DNA of 64,000 nucleotides, taken from assembly GCF_032854445.1 (NCBI RefSeq), contig NC_088300.1:38718458-38782457 (forward strand). The letters run 5' to 3'. Within the stretch, counting starts at the first letter, position 1, and each line of letters begins with the position of its first letter. The DNA is from Liolophura sinensis (Eukaryota > Mollusca > Polyplacophora > Chitonida > Chitonidae). Both the position numbers and the translations under genes were made by a program. Shown in pieces: positions 37,110 through 49,779 of this stretch. Below the pieces are notes generated by a model, which had not been told where the DNA came from, made no database searches, and saw only the letters and a program-made list of their open reading frames with translations.

Positions 37110-37450
37110 TCACACAACAAAGAGTAACTTTATCTCAAACCCCACACAACACAGAGTAACTTTGGCTCAAACCCCACACAATACAGAGTAACATTTGCTC
37201 AAACCCCACACAATACAAAGTAACATTGACTCAAGCCCCTACAAAACAGAGTAACTTTGGCTCCCCCCACCACCCACACACACACAGTACAAAGTAACAT
37301 AACCTCAAACCCCACACAACAGAGTAACTTTGGCCCAAATCCCACATAAAACAGAGCAACTCAGGCTCACACCCAACATAATACAGAGTAACATTGGTTC
37401 AAACCCCACACAATACAGAGAAAATTTTAACTCAACACAACACAGACCAT
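37110..37450 (+). repeat. Imperfect 30-31-bp repeat
   Basis: About 10-11 diverged units of CCCACACAACACAGAGTAAC plus TTTGGCTCAAA, including a (CA)n patch near 37275. Confidence 0.8.
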
Positions 37451-40060
37451 CTAGCCCCTGTGCAGTACCGCCTTGTGTGTGTGCACTACACTGTGCAGCC
37501 TCTGACTATGTGGTACTGACTAGATTAGAGATATGACTCATTATTTACCGACTAGGTTTCTGACTTGTACAGATCTGTACGCCTGCGTTTATCTAACGTG
37601 GAAACCTTGCCAGAGATTGAGGTATTCCAAAAACTACCAAGTACCAATCAAAGACTTTTTCACCCACCCTCTACATACTTTTCGGCTCATGTCAGTTTCT
37701 ATCATAATCTAAAAATAATATTTAGGCAAATGTTCTTGGAAGTTGAATCTTGTTGTAAATAACACAAGCTTCTGGAAATATAGTTTCTTTACCCACTTAA
37801 ATCATGAAAATATTACCAAAAAAACAAAATCAATGGTTATTAAATACATTTAAATAAAGGTTTAAAAATATGTATTACAGTGTATTCAAGTCCTATTTCT
37901 TTTTATAGCTGTCTCATCTTTTCGAATAAGTATTGCTTTTGCAGTAGCATGTGTTCCATTGCTTTTAAATAGGCATATTTATAAAACCTAAATGTAATAT
38001 GAGCTATTCAGTGCCTATATTGTAGTATAGATGAGGCGGTGAAATTGTCTTCTTAGGGCATTCCTGGTGGAAAACATTTGGGAAGTTGTCACTGGGGGAA
38101 TCCAACATTGTTTACTGGGGAAAGTGTACAAAACCCAGGGTATCAAAAATGCAAATTTAGATAATATTACAATTTTATGTCCACTTATTACCTGACATTG
38201 TATATAAATGCAAAAAGATTTAAATGGAGCAAATTGTTTTCTGGTTTTAAGGATTTTCAGTAGGTCTAACTGAAAACCATGAATAATCAAAACCTCATAA
38301 AACAGAGCTGTACTGTACACACTCAAAACAATTCCAATGTGCCTTATTTTCAGATTTGTCATGATTGTTGAATAAGCTATATCAATATTTCTGTAATGGA
38401 TTGGACCAACACTACCTGACAGGTTACAAGCACAGCCTGATTATTGCCTTAGCTATATGGGCATAGCAGACTCCACTTGGGCCTCAGGTATTTCACATTC
38501 CCAGGCCCACTTACAAAACAAAGGGGGTGTGTTTATAGGCCTTGTCAGCAAATGCTTGGGATTAAACACCAGAAAGAAACAAGCTTCCTGTCTTTGTCTG
38601 TTCTTGCCCTCAGGCTACCCTTTAAAATATATTTGCACTCAGTTTCAGCATTTTCTCTTGGGTCTGTCTGGTGTGTCCCTGGTGAAATCCTAAAAAATGG
38701 ACACAGGGTACAACCTACACCTTCTGGAAAATGGTGAATTGAATTATTTGACTGGCTTAAAATACACAAATGGTGAATGACGTGGTGTGTGTGAGAATGG
38801 CGAGGGCAAGTAACAAGGGATGTGTGTTACCCTTGGGCCTAATGTCATTTTACTGAGTGGCGAGAATGACTGTGGGTCCAGCAAAAGAGTTAACGATCAG
38901 CACACTTTTTCAATTCCATGCAACTAAATGAAAGGTAACAGATAACATCAGGCTGTTTGAAATGGAAGAGTCTGTGGTGACAGTCCTACCAGAGTCACAC
39001 CAGTGTTAAGGGCCAATGGTGTCTTCATAAAGGAATGGACAGATTTATCCACAGTGTCATCCTAAAGACTTCATCCGTTACAACTCTGGGTACGAGTACT
39101 GGTTAACCTATATACAGGAGGAGTCTCTCTCGTTTCCATGAAACAAACATTTTATTGCGACTGGCCTTATGGATTTATTTCTGGATTGTTCTGTACTAAC
39201 TGTTGATACACAACTGGGTGAACAATGCCAATCCCTACTAAACACTGAAAGGCCAGCTCCTTTGTAGCACAATCAGTACTCATCCCCAAAAGAGCCCCTA
39301 AAAACTCACTCAGCAAATAGTTCAAACAGTGCGAGAACCCCGATCTGATGTCTCAACCAACTTGATACACACAATTCTAACATTCCTTGTACATTCTGTC
39401 ATGTTGTCAAAATCACTTTTACTCCTCTTGGACACTTTTATACACTGTGGCCACACCAGAGTATATTCATTTTTGGAAATATAGATGAAGAGAGCATTTT
39501 GCAATGCGCAAATGCTTTAATTTGTTCTACAAATATTAGATTATATATTTCCTGGTTCTAGCAAAATCGGTTTATTCAGGTCAAACACTCAATTCTGGAA
39601 AATCTGGCTCAACTAATTTGGCAGAGACATTCCTGAAGCTATTTCACCCACTTGCAATATTCTCCAGCCCATCCAGTACAGTTTTCAAAATTAACATTCA
39701 CTAAACCAACTGGAAACATACTTTTAATTTTCCACGGCTAGAACAAATATAAAATCTAACTAATGTTTTATATACTCAAACGTCACATGCTGACTGTACA
39801 TGTAGTTCAACAAATCAAATGATGCACTGCTGTTTGTCAGTCATAGGCCAGCATTGTAACAATGCTGACTGCAGTAGTCCACAGTACTGTACACAGTAGT
39901 ACTGTTGGTTGAGAAATATTGGGATAAGCTATGTTCATGACTGCTCAACCAGCCATGAATACAGCCATTTCTCAACCAAAAGTCAGTGTACTCGTAATAT
40001 AGCTGCAGTAACAAACTAGCTTTCAAGTGATGGCAGTGACTATTAAATGAATATACAAAC

Positions 40061-40532
40061 CTGTTGACTGATATCCGTATTTAATTTCCATGGCTACCGT
40101 CATCGTGGTGGGCAGGAGAGAACAGAAGGCCATTATCAGATGAACTGTTTGGGAAATGGGGCAAAAATGTCGCCACACGGTCCTAAACCAGCCACAACGA
40201 GCCGGCTTGGACACTATATCCAAGCTGTTGAATCGCATCACGTGATCACGACCAAATTTGACTCCGTCATTTGCGTAATTTCCAACCCGAAACAGAGAAG
40301 CGATAATAAAGACAGGAACGCAAAGTAAAGAGAGGCATATAAGGCCGACATGAGAGGTGAGTTCGGACGGCGTCTTCTTGCTGGAACCCCACTGTAGAGA
40401 AGTGCTGTGTCGGTAATGGGCGATAGCGACATACGTGATGTATGCCTGCAAACCCAGCACCAAAATACAGTACCAAATTGACCACAAGGAGTTCACGCTA
40501 GTGTTCTTCCCCGCTAGCGTAAATCTGCCCAT
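40061..40532 (-). CDS. tinc: Tincar-like multipass membrane protein, exon 1 (N-terminal)
   Basis: The ATG at 40532 is in a favourable context (AACAAGATGG) and starts MGRFTLAGKN. The exon encodes residues 1-157 plus one base and ends at the donor ACAG|GTTTGT (40061/40060). It carries spans 1-3 (about 14-38, 61-81 and 126-148) with the motif NSLWSIWYCILVLGLQAYIT at the first span. There is no cleavable signal peptide; span 1 would act as signal anchor. Phase 1 at the donor fits the acceptor at 21392, giving a complete 813-residue protein from two exons. The intervening 18.7 kb intron holds most of the tandem repeats of the window. Additional or alternative small exons inside it cannot be excluded. 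Confidence 0.86.
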
Positions 40533-40599
40533 CTTGTTTGCTTTCCGTCGGCGACGAAGTCACAACTCCTTCCCGCCTGCCTATCTGTTTTTAGGATAA

Positions 40600-41535
40600 C
40601 GAAGACTAAGCCCCAAAACTTTATCCTCTTCCAAAAATACCCGAAATTTCTCCATCCTCCATCAAACAATATGACTGCTTACTTTCTGTTATGTTCAAGC
40701 TTTCCTGGATCTAAGGAAAAACATTGGAATACTAAACTTTCCGCTGGACTTTTAAGAACGGCCACAGTACGGCCGTCTTGTAAAAGTAGAGGTTACAGCG
40801 CCTAGCTGCTCAACTCGCGCTCAGCCCTGGCTGTGGACGCTGTGCCAGGAATGCCACAGCCGACGGATTCCGCTGCAATCTGTAACCTCTCTTCTGTTGC
40901 CCCGTGGACTTCCATCTGTTAAAACACAAAAACAGCCTAAACAGACAGACGGAGGGAGGGTAAGCGATTAGGTTACCCAAGGCAGTTGAAGCCCTGCTAT
41001 CGACACGGCCCACATTTATGCGTGCATTAGCCAGGGAGCCGCTCGTATATACATGTATACACTACAACTGAAAACTTCAGTTCGGCTCGGAAGCACGTAC
41101 ACGACACGATACGCTGAACGTGTGAATAACAAGCTCTTACTGGTTTTGGTGTCAACACAAAATCGCGCAAATTGAGAAATTACAACAAATCATACATGTC
41201 TGAACAATATACCCCTGCAAACCTGGCCCAGCAACAATCAAGGCTAACTAAAAAAACTTTACGTATAGACGATGCAGAATGCGACTTGATGAGCTATTGA
41301 AAACCATGGTTGTCTTTGATTGATTGCGAAAGGTCAAAATCACCATCTATTAATTGTTTAGCCTTGGAACTTAAGTCTGTTTTACAATGATGTAATTTAA
41401 ATTCCACAACCAGCAAATTGGAAAACACGTCAAAAACATCAATTTGTCACTAGAAAGAAAGAAGTGAAAAAATGCTTACGCTGATTCTTAAAAAAAATTG
41501 GATGGAATATTAAGTGTAAAGGTAATATTGTGTTA
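40600..41535. other. Upstream region of the tincar-like gene
   Basis: Presumed promoter and 5' UTR side of the tincar-like exon 1. No TATA box or other core element could be assigned with confidence. Confidence 0.35.
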
Positions 41536-41536
41536 T

Positions 41537-41680
41537 GTGATTGGTGTTTTACGCCGTACTCAAGAATATTTCACATATTCGACGGTGGCCGGCAGTATGG
41601 TGGGAGGAAACCGGACAGAGTCCGGAGGAAACCCACGACCATCAGCAGGAGAGGAAGCCAGCGTGACCGCATTGGTGAGA

Positions 41681-41736
<56 letters not shown>

Positions 41737-41780
41737 GAGGCCTCCGTAGTCGAGAGAGTTAGCGCGCAATGACCAAGGAT
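41537..41780. mobile_element. SINE family A fragments around a (TA)n microsatellite
   Basis: 41537-41672 is a minus-strand 3' part (GTGTTTTACGCCGTACTCAA, GAAACCCACGACCATCAGCA). A (TA)n tract of about 50 bp follows (41684-41732), then 41738-41780 reads the family head on the plus strand (GAGGCCTCCGTAGTCGAGAG, TTAGCGCGCAATGACC). The head and tail are thus in opposite orientations. Confidence 0.75.
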
Positions 41781-41784
41781 ATAT

Positions 41785-42925
41785 ATATATACGTGTATAC
41801 ACGAAAATTACACGACAGGATATACTTTTATGATTCATGGCCAATATAATAGCTGATGAAGCTATATCACATGCGCTTTAAAGTATTCTAAAATTATTCC
41901 ATTTAATCCATATATACAGTATTACCTATATGGAAAAAATAAAATAATAATGCTCTGGGAATTACAATTAAGCTGGGCGCATTCATCGCTGAAGCCATTT
42001 TCTGATTTCATTATAATAGGTTGTAGCCTTACCCAGTGGAAAGTGTTGATGTCGAAACTTTCTTATGTCTCTGTTTACACGTCTTGTGTAACAATTTTGT
42101 GTCGAAATTAGAACAATACAGGGTTAAACACCGGCGACGAGGCTGCTGAATGACAAGGGAGCTGTGCTCAGTGATCCATGCGTGTCATAACGCTGTCACT
42201 GTTTATGCGACACACTCAAACGATAACTAAAACAGACAATAAATACACTACGTCACAACAACGCAACCTTACCATACTGCAACACGTACACTGCAAGTGA
42301 GAGCATTATTTGTATCAGGTAAATGTGGGACGTGCCGGCAGGTACAAAGAACCACGTGACTTTTTAAAAATGAGTTTGTTTATTTGCTTGTTTACTTGAG
42401 GTTTGTAACGGCACTGTCAGCATGCATTGGTCATTACCTTTGTCTACATTCTATGAGGGACTCTCAAATTGTCCGGAGCATGACCCTGGCTGGATATATA
42501 TGTCGTCGTACTCGGCTTTAACATCTCCCGGTAGGATCCAGCGTACTGAATTCAGTGTTTAAACAAATGAATTCAAGGCTTACATGGGTACAATCGATGA
42601 CACTTAAGTAAATCTAAAAAAAAAAATACTGGCAAGCGGCTTTAGACCCGTCATGTGGCCCTGTCGGCTATTCATTTAGAGACAACACGGAGTTTGAATA
42701 TGGGCACCACAAAGTTTCGAATACAGATTCCACTGGTTTGCCGTTATAGTCAGTATCTATGTGAGGTATACAGTGCTTTGGTAAAGTCTGGTCTCTGGGC
42801 TCTGCGCTGTTTCCCTCGTCCATAAACCTTACTGATAAATTGCTTGAAAGTTAACAACACCACCCCCCCCACCCCCCACCCCCCCCCCCCCAAAAAAAAA
42901 AAACCAAAAAAGAGATATAGAGGGT
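41785..42925. other. Non-coding; C-rich/A-rich tract at the end
   Basis: No gene seen. 42860-42905 is an impure poly(C) then poly(A) tract. Confidence 0.4.
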
Positions 42926-42927
42926 GG

Positions 42928-43115
42928 GGAGGGGTGGTGGCTCCGTGATGACACAGAAGCCTCTCCCCAATGCCATCTCTGTGAGTGAAGTCCAGTCCAT
43001 GCTGGCTTCCACCCCGGCCTTACCCCGTGCTCTGACCGCTTCCCTCCCACCATAATGCTGGCCGCCGTCGAATAACTGAAATATTCTTTAGAACGGCTTA
43101 ACACACCAAACAAAT
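42928..43115 (+). mobile_element. SINE family A, 5'-shortened
   Basis: Contains GACACAGAAGCCTCTCCCCA, CCACCATAATGCTGGCCGCC and ATATTCTTTAGAACGGCTTA. Confidence 0.75.
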
Positions 43116-43278
43116 CAGTCACACTGATAAACAAAGAAGAAAAAACATGGTGATCAGTTTTACTGGGTGCAGGAACGCCATGAGCCAGATTTCCAGGCTT
43201 CTTCAAAAGTTTGAACTGCTGTATTATTTTTAGATGAGTGTTTTGGCAATACAAGGTTTTGACGCCTTTAAAACCCGG

Positions 43279-43668
43279 GTGACTTTATTGAGTGAGTGAG
43301 TGAGTGCTTGGGGTTTAACGTCGTACTCAACAATTTTTCAGTCATATGACGACGAAGGAATCATTAGGGTGCATGTATGTATAATGTGCCTCCTTGTTGC
43401 AGGACGGATTTCCACCGCTCTTTTATTTAGTGCTGCTTCACTGAGACGACTTACCGAAGGCAAGTAAGCCGCCCCGCCCGAACCATTATACTGATACGGG
43501 TCAACCAGTCGTTGCACTATCCCCTTCATGCTGAACGCCAAGCGAGGAAGTTATAACTTCCTCTTTTAAAGTCTTAGGTGTGACTCGATCAAGGACTGAT
43601 CCTGGATCTACCGGTCCCGAAGCGGACGCTCTACCAACTGTGCTATCCGGGCCGGTGATTTTATTGAG
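43279..43668 (-). mobile_element. SINE family B, full length with target-site duplication
   Basis: Reads GAGTGAGTGAGTGCTTGGGG, TTTAACGTCGTACTCAACAA to TGTGCTATCCGGGCCG on the plus strand, i.e. a minus-strand insertion. GTGACTTTATTGAG (43279) and GTGATTTTATTGAG (43655) flank it, a 14-bp target duplication with one change. Confidence 0.9.
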
Positions 43669-43669
43669 G

Positions 43670-46290
43670 ATTCAGGGTATACCAAGCATTAGGACGGGCT
43701 CGAGTTGCGAAGGCAAGTGAAATTTTCCTATAGGAACATACGGGTATGTCCGGGGCTCTGTACGCATATACTAGATAGGCTGGTTTATCTCATTGTGCAC
43801 GTGCGTAAGACGATCCTGTACCATGATGTGCACGAATACATACAGCTCTCAGACACAGATCACGTCTACCAACCAGCAATACAGACTAATTGCAGGTGCA
43901 TATTGGTAAATAATCTTACAGGAGGACATAACATAGATGCCCTAACAATTATAATGTATATACACGTACCTCATCAGAAAACGATTGTCATCTCCGTTAT
44001 ATACGCAAAGCTGGAAGGCAGAGCATGATAACGGCCAAGTCTAAAGTTCACTGTGCAAATATAGCTGTCAAGATAAATCGCTCTTCATTCAAATCTCCAG
44101 TCTTGTCGACCTCGAAAGCGCTAGGCAGTTGCAAGTGTATATACAAGCAATCTTCCAGTGTATACAGAGAATATCACACTTGATCCGTTCGACAATATCC
44201 TGCTATATCTTGATGTAAAGACGATTTTAACGACATCAAGTACGTGTAGCTACTGCATGAGTTGCCCACTGCGCTGTGAGAAGCCCGACTGTCGTCTCGC
44301 TGAATAGTGACCCGCCTCGGGCAAATTCCCCTGCTGAAAGGGGCCGTCGGTCAAAGAGCTTGGGGCCATGAAGTCGATGTTAGCCTATAAAGTTTGTCTT
44401 GCATGAACGGGCCAACTACAAAGCTATTTGCCCTTGAAGGGAAAGTTTAAAGTTTCCCTCATATTGTCGTGTGCTGTCACGAAGACTTCCAGCGGAGTAT
44501 TAAGCCCTACTTGTACGAACTTCACGCATGACAGGATACTACATTCATGTGGAACAGAGAACTCCCTTTAATAAAAGGTAGCAAGCAACGTTTGCTCCTC
44601 TATATATCACCCTTCTTCTGGATGTTTATTCAGTGTCATTATGAATGTTCTGTAGGGCTGCTGTATTAACATCAGTATGTGCCAAAAGCTTACAAAAACG
44701 TCTAAATCCTAGTGATCAACATGTACCTTTCTCGATAGCTACATATGCATAACAGCATTTCTAATTGTCTTAAATCACACCAAGTCTGTGTTTTTTACCC
44801 AAAATGTCTATACAATACAACGATGTAAATATAGACTCCTAAATTTCGCCTGATCGACACTGGACAGTAGGCATATATACATATCCGTTCTAAATTGTCT
44901 GCAGATGCATTGAGATGCGTGACGCAGCTCATCTTAGTAACACTTGGTCATATTCACTTGATTCTGTGTCTCCAGCATTTATATACAAACCTATGCGGCA
45001 ATGAGACAAAAAAACATTGCACAAGGACATTTCACCACACATTATTGTGCAGTATAAAGACTCTAAAAAGCAGTTGTAATTCTGAATATACTAGAGATAG
45101 CATACTGGCACCATTCAGTCAAAAATATATGGAATGAATCGATGATTATGGCTTAACACCAAAGGATGCACTTATGCTTGTTCCCAAACTGTTCGCGTGA
45201 AAAAGTTAAATGGTAGAAAAACAACTCCATGAATTGAAGACAGCAAATGCAAAGAAACATCGAAACAGTTGTACACGGCATAAGCTCTTAAGAGTTGTCT
45301 CCCCTTGACCAGGCATGTGACAGTTTCGTGACTCGGTGCGCCAGTCATTACATGCGTACGCACGGCCAAGTTACAGCCTTTACATCGTGTGCATGTTCAT
45401 CTTGTGTTATAGCGGCTTTCCCGTGGTGTTTCATTGGGACTTTTCAGGGATGGGTACTGGTGATGGTTTTCTTTTTCACAGTCTGCTGAATGTGCTAAGC
45501 TGATTTACATAGCCCTTAAACACGAACTGGTTACCGGTACCATGTACACCTTACGTTCTTTATCACTGTCCTCTCCGGTCGTACTTGGGAAGGTCTGCTG
45601 CAACCTGCGGATGGTCGTGGGCTTTTTGATATTCATATCTGCTGCGTTATCACTTCAATGTATCCAAACACTGTAAAATCCCACTCTTGTCGACCCAGTG
45701 GTAGCTCAACCGGCCTGGTCACCATTTGGTTGGGCCTGTACACACGTCTAACAAAGTTGTAGTGTTTGCCGGCCACATCGTGCATGGAGTGACAGAACAG
45801 AAGTGGATGGTGGCGCAGTGATAGCTATTATCAGTCTTTGGTAAAGTTCACTTAACTTTGCGCCGCGTAATAAAGGTTAAATGTTGGTTTATGTACGTGA
45901 TGTGCTTAATTGTTTTGATCTGGAAACAGCGTATCCCAAAACTGGTCCCCCATGGAACGTGGATGTTAAGTCTTCACTCTTAAACGATAGTTGTGACGTC
46001 ACCCTATTGTCAATGCTATGTCGCCCTGGTCTGATAAAGCTGTCTCTCACCGCGACACCCCAACCTTGTATACGACATCCATGCAAACCACTACCTTTAC
46101 CATGCAAATACATGGCATGTTCTACCGCGACGCATGTTCAATAAGCGCATGTGTCCAAAGATCCAAAAAACATGCACGCAGTTATCTGACACAATTTAAC
46201 TGGGCCTGCATGTGTAAAACAACCGTTTATAAATACACAAACGTGTTACATAAAGAAGGGCAATAAAGTTTTCAGCCTTGTGGAGAGCTT
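43670..46290. other. Intergenic, no supported gene
   Basis: Only small unsupported frames. 45575-45630 holds a short piece of the family A SINE body (CTGCGGATGGTCGTGGGC-type). Confidence 0.4.
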
Positions 46291-46293
46291 ATG

Positions 46294-46582
46294 TCAAAGG
46301 TTTATGGGGTCTACGTGGCTCAGCTGGTTAGCGCGCTCGCGCAGCGTAATGACCCAGGAGTCTCTCACCAATGCGGTCGCTGTGAGTTCAAGTCCAGCTT
46401 ATGCTGGCTTCCTCTCCGGCCGTAAGTGGGAAGGTCTGTCAGCAACCTGCGGATGGTCGTGGGTTTCCCCCGGGCTATGCCCGGTTTCCACCCACCATAA
46501 TGCTGGCCGCCGTCATATAAGTGAAATATTCTTGAGTACGGCGTAAAACACCAATCAACTAAATAAATAAATCAAAGGTTTA
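46294..46582 (+). mobile_element. SINE family A, full length with target-site duplication
   Basis: Starts TGGGGTCTACGTGGCTCAGC, ends ACCAATCAACTAAATAAATAAA. TCAAAGGTTTA at 46294-46304 and 46572-46582 is the target duplication. This is one of the best-preserved copies in the window. Confidence 0.93.
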
Positions 46583-47259
46583 CTCCATCATCGACGATGC
46601 GCGATTCTTTTTTAGGAAAGTACTGTTACATGTACTTCCTCTTTTACAGGATACACGTACGCAAAGAATTAACTTGACCTAGAGCATGAACGCCACATAC
46701 ATGGGCAATATTTCAACCCTATCGTGACAAGAACATTTTGTAACCAGGGAAAAAACCTAGCTTTCTTTTATTTTCCTTGGGATTGCTGTTTTCATATCGT
46801 CTTTTCTTACTTTGTTGTGTCATACTATCTTTTGTCTGCATGGTGGGAACTTGGTGTAGTTAGTTCCACACGTATATCAAGCGAATAACGGGCCTGTGGA
46901 ACCTGCAGATATACCAGTGAGGTCTTAACCCAGGATTTCACGCATGTGTCTGTAATCCTAGACTAGCATATGGGCCAATGGAGTTCCTGATTTCATTGGC
47001 GTCATCGACTGGAGTATGGTATCGAGCTATCTGTATATACTTACAGCCATATTTCTCGTGTATACATACGTTTGTGTATACAAGATATTTTTGTTATTCA
47101 ATTATAAGTATTGAATTTTATCTGAGTCGAATTCATCGCTGTCTTTTAGTTTGCAAGGTATTCTGTTGGATACTTACTCTCCAGCTGTGGTGAAATCTGA
47201 GAAGTAATTCGTGTTATTGGCGGAAAAGCGTGTCTTTGCAGCTTAAAGCATGCATTTGG

Positions 47260-47475
47260 GGTCTCCTTGGCCTGATGGTTAGCGTAAATGACCCAGAAGC
47301 CTCTCGCCAGTGCGATCGTGTGAGTTCAATTCTAGTTCAGGATGGCTCCCTATCCAGTCGCACGTGTGAAGGTATGGCAACAATCTACAGACTCCATCCG
47401 GTTTCCTCCTACTACAATGCTGATCGCCGCCGTAAGAGTGAAATATTCTTGAGCATGGCATAAAACATCAACGCG
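47260..47475 (+). mobile_element. SINE family A, shortened
   Basis: GGGGTCTCCTTGGCCTGATG, AATGACCCAGAAGCCTCTCG and GTGAAATATTCTTGAGCATG followed by GCATAAAACATCAA. Confidence 0.8.
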
Positions 47476-47734
47476 GTATGCCTGCCATTCCGATGGTCGG
47501 CGTTGCACGGTGGGAAGGAGGAGGCGTAGCGAGGCAACCGGTCGGGGATTATTGTGGGTGGGTCCTGGATGGGGTTCGGGGTATTGCATGATGGGGGAGA
47601 GTCGGTGTTGGGAAAGGGGGTAGTAGGTGTTGGGAAGGGGGTAGGTATTGGAGGGTGGTGATTGGAATTATCCGCTTTCTGTTTCATGCCGATTGTTATA
47701 CCTGGTTCACTATTACAATTATACGACTGGTGCT

Positions 47735-47855
47735 AACAGATGACGTCATTGAAGGAGTCGTGTAGTTAAGGCTAACAGATGATGTCATTGAAAGGATTCG
47801 TGTAGTTAAGGCTAACAGTTGACGTCACTGAAAGGAGTCGTGTAGTTAAGGTTAT
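47735..47855 (+). repeat. Three tandem ~39-bp units, each with a CRE-like site
   Basis: GCTAACAGATGACGTCATTG and GTCGTGTAGTTAAGG repeat three times. TGACGTCA occurs at 47741-47748 and 47820-47827 and TGATGTCA at 47780-47787, so each unit carries an ATF/CREB-type palindrome or a one-base variant. It lies 2 kb upstream of the FAM167 start. Confidence 0.7.
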
Positions 47856-47859
47856 GCAT

Positions 47860-49779
47860 GATACATACACTGTAGTCTGTATCTTTTACCCAGTCGTCTA
47901 TATTCAGCTGTCTGTAAAATCAGCCTTAATGGCTACCAAACTTCGTTACTGACACGTAACAATACAAGCTCTGCAGGTTGATATGTTGTACTTCTTTATT
48001 ATTCAACGGAAAATGCAGTTAGAATACTTTTTTTCCTGATGTTAAACTCCATAAGCCTGGTTTCAACAACAAGAACTGACTGTCGCATGAGGCCCGGCCC
48101 TGTGTCAAGTCATTTAGTCTGCAGCTGTAGTGCAGAGATGAGATAAAGAGATTTTCTCGAAATGTGAATCCACGGTTTACTCGGAAACTTTGTTGCACAT
48201 GAGCGACCTTGCAGTGACCTTGACCTTTAGCCTCACTAGGAATTCCACAGGCCTATATGGTCATATGTTTGAAGTAAACCAACATAATCGGTATGCATAT
48301 ATACACTATCTGGGTATAAAGATATAAAACTTGGAAAGTTTGAACACAGCAATATCCTCTCTCTAAAGTTTTAATTCCTGCAAGACTTTGACCTTCTGAC
48401 CATATTTCTTCAAAAGTCATCCTGCTTACCTTAGTGTAGAGATGAGATACAATAAGTTTCTGGAAATCTGAAGAACAACTATTTTATATTCGGAAACTTG
48501 TTAACAAGATTTATAGCACTCACGTAACATTGTGACCTTGACATCTGACCCCTGCATAAACAACAATTTCCGAGGTCTTTATGTCACATATGTGATATAT
48601 CATAATCAGAGTGATTGGCGGTAGGGAAGTCATTGCCAAAACAACGCCGCTGAGACGGAAACGACGGCTGAATCCAAAACAAAAAGCCATAAGTAGCCCA
48701 TCCCCGAGGGCTGGTTCATAACTCCATCCACCCATTGTCGAGCGTGTCACTTGTTTTTTGATTAATTATCACACCACCAGAGGCAACGAGTTCTCAATGT
48801 CGAAAATAAAAAAAAAGCTTGTGGAGTTCAACATTACGAATTAGAAAAATGTACTACAGCTGCATTTTATGTGCCAAAATATGGACGTCCAGCTCTACAT
48901 AGAAGTGTAAAGCGTGTGGTGTTACGTGTCATTGAAGGAAGGCAAATTTGGTAGCGAGTATTAGAGATAAATATATAAAGGCAACCAGCTAAAAGAATCA
49001 GACTTGCGTTATAATACTACGGCAGAAACAAATTTGATGTTAAATGTTCTAACCCATTTTAAGTTAGAATGTAGTTTACCACAACATAAAATACATTCCC
49101 AATTTTAAAACCCTGTACCTCATGCTGAAACTAAATGGCTTCTGTCTTGTTCTCCCCGTCGTCTTTACCGACAGACGCCGAGAAAAAAGCTTGAACAGCA
49201 TCGATCCCTGTGTATCAGAATATGACGAGCGGATAATAATGGGAAAACCGGTTTTCAAATTCAGCCGGAGCTCTGAATACCCGTAAATCAAGTCATGGGT
49301 GACTAAATCTATCACAGACAATTTTCCAACAAGGCCTGGGGCACAGACTGGAGCGTGTTTTGAAGAATTGGGCATTTGCTGTGATAACAGTTCTGTTACC
49401 TCTCTAAGTTGGGTGGGAGGTCATCTATATATGTCTGGCAGTTTTAAACAGTTAGTGGTACTTGTGTGTCGAAGCGTGCCGTTATTGTTGCTCGGGCTGT
49501 GTCTGATTTTACAATGCCTGTACAAAATGCAGAAGGTCCTAGTACTTGTCAACGAGGAGGTGGTCTATAGACGTAGATACATGATAGGAGGGCTAGCTGG
49601 TCAGTTGTAATAGAGGTATAGTAGGTCTAAAGTTGTCACGGTGCAATGCCTGAAGTCTGAACATGGACAAGTAGTCAGGTTGCTTGACAGATTTAAAAAG
49701 TACGGTGTGAGAGTGGTTAGTCCTGTACTGAAGTAGCACTACGCTTATGTAAAAGTAACGTCCGCATGTTAATGTCAGG
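47860..49779. other. Region upstream of the FAM167-like gene
   Basis: No exon recognised. The short frame at 49299-49610 is hydrophobic but has no similarity. The 5' UTR of the downstream gene must lie at its right end. Confidence 0.35.

Larger units (their letters stand above)
21392..40060 (-). other. 18.7 kb intron of the tincar-like gene
   Basis: Bounded by GT (40060-40059) and AG (21393-21392) on the minus strand. Contains SINE copies, a foldback element, a long perfect hairpin and satellites, entered separately. Stretches without an entry (21420-22050, 22280-23190, 23290-25340, 26455-29560, 29930-30980, 34440-35200, 36070-37100, 37455-40060) show no coding exon that I can support. Confidence 0.75.

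Noticed and set aside
41684-41732. Tyr/Ile repeat peptides
   Set aside because: (TA)n microsatellite read as codons.
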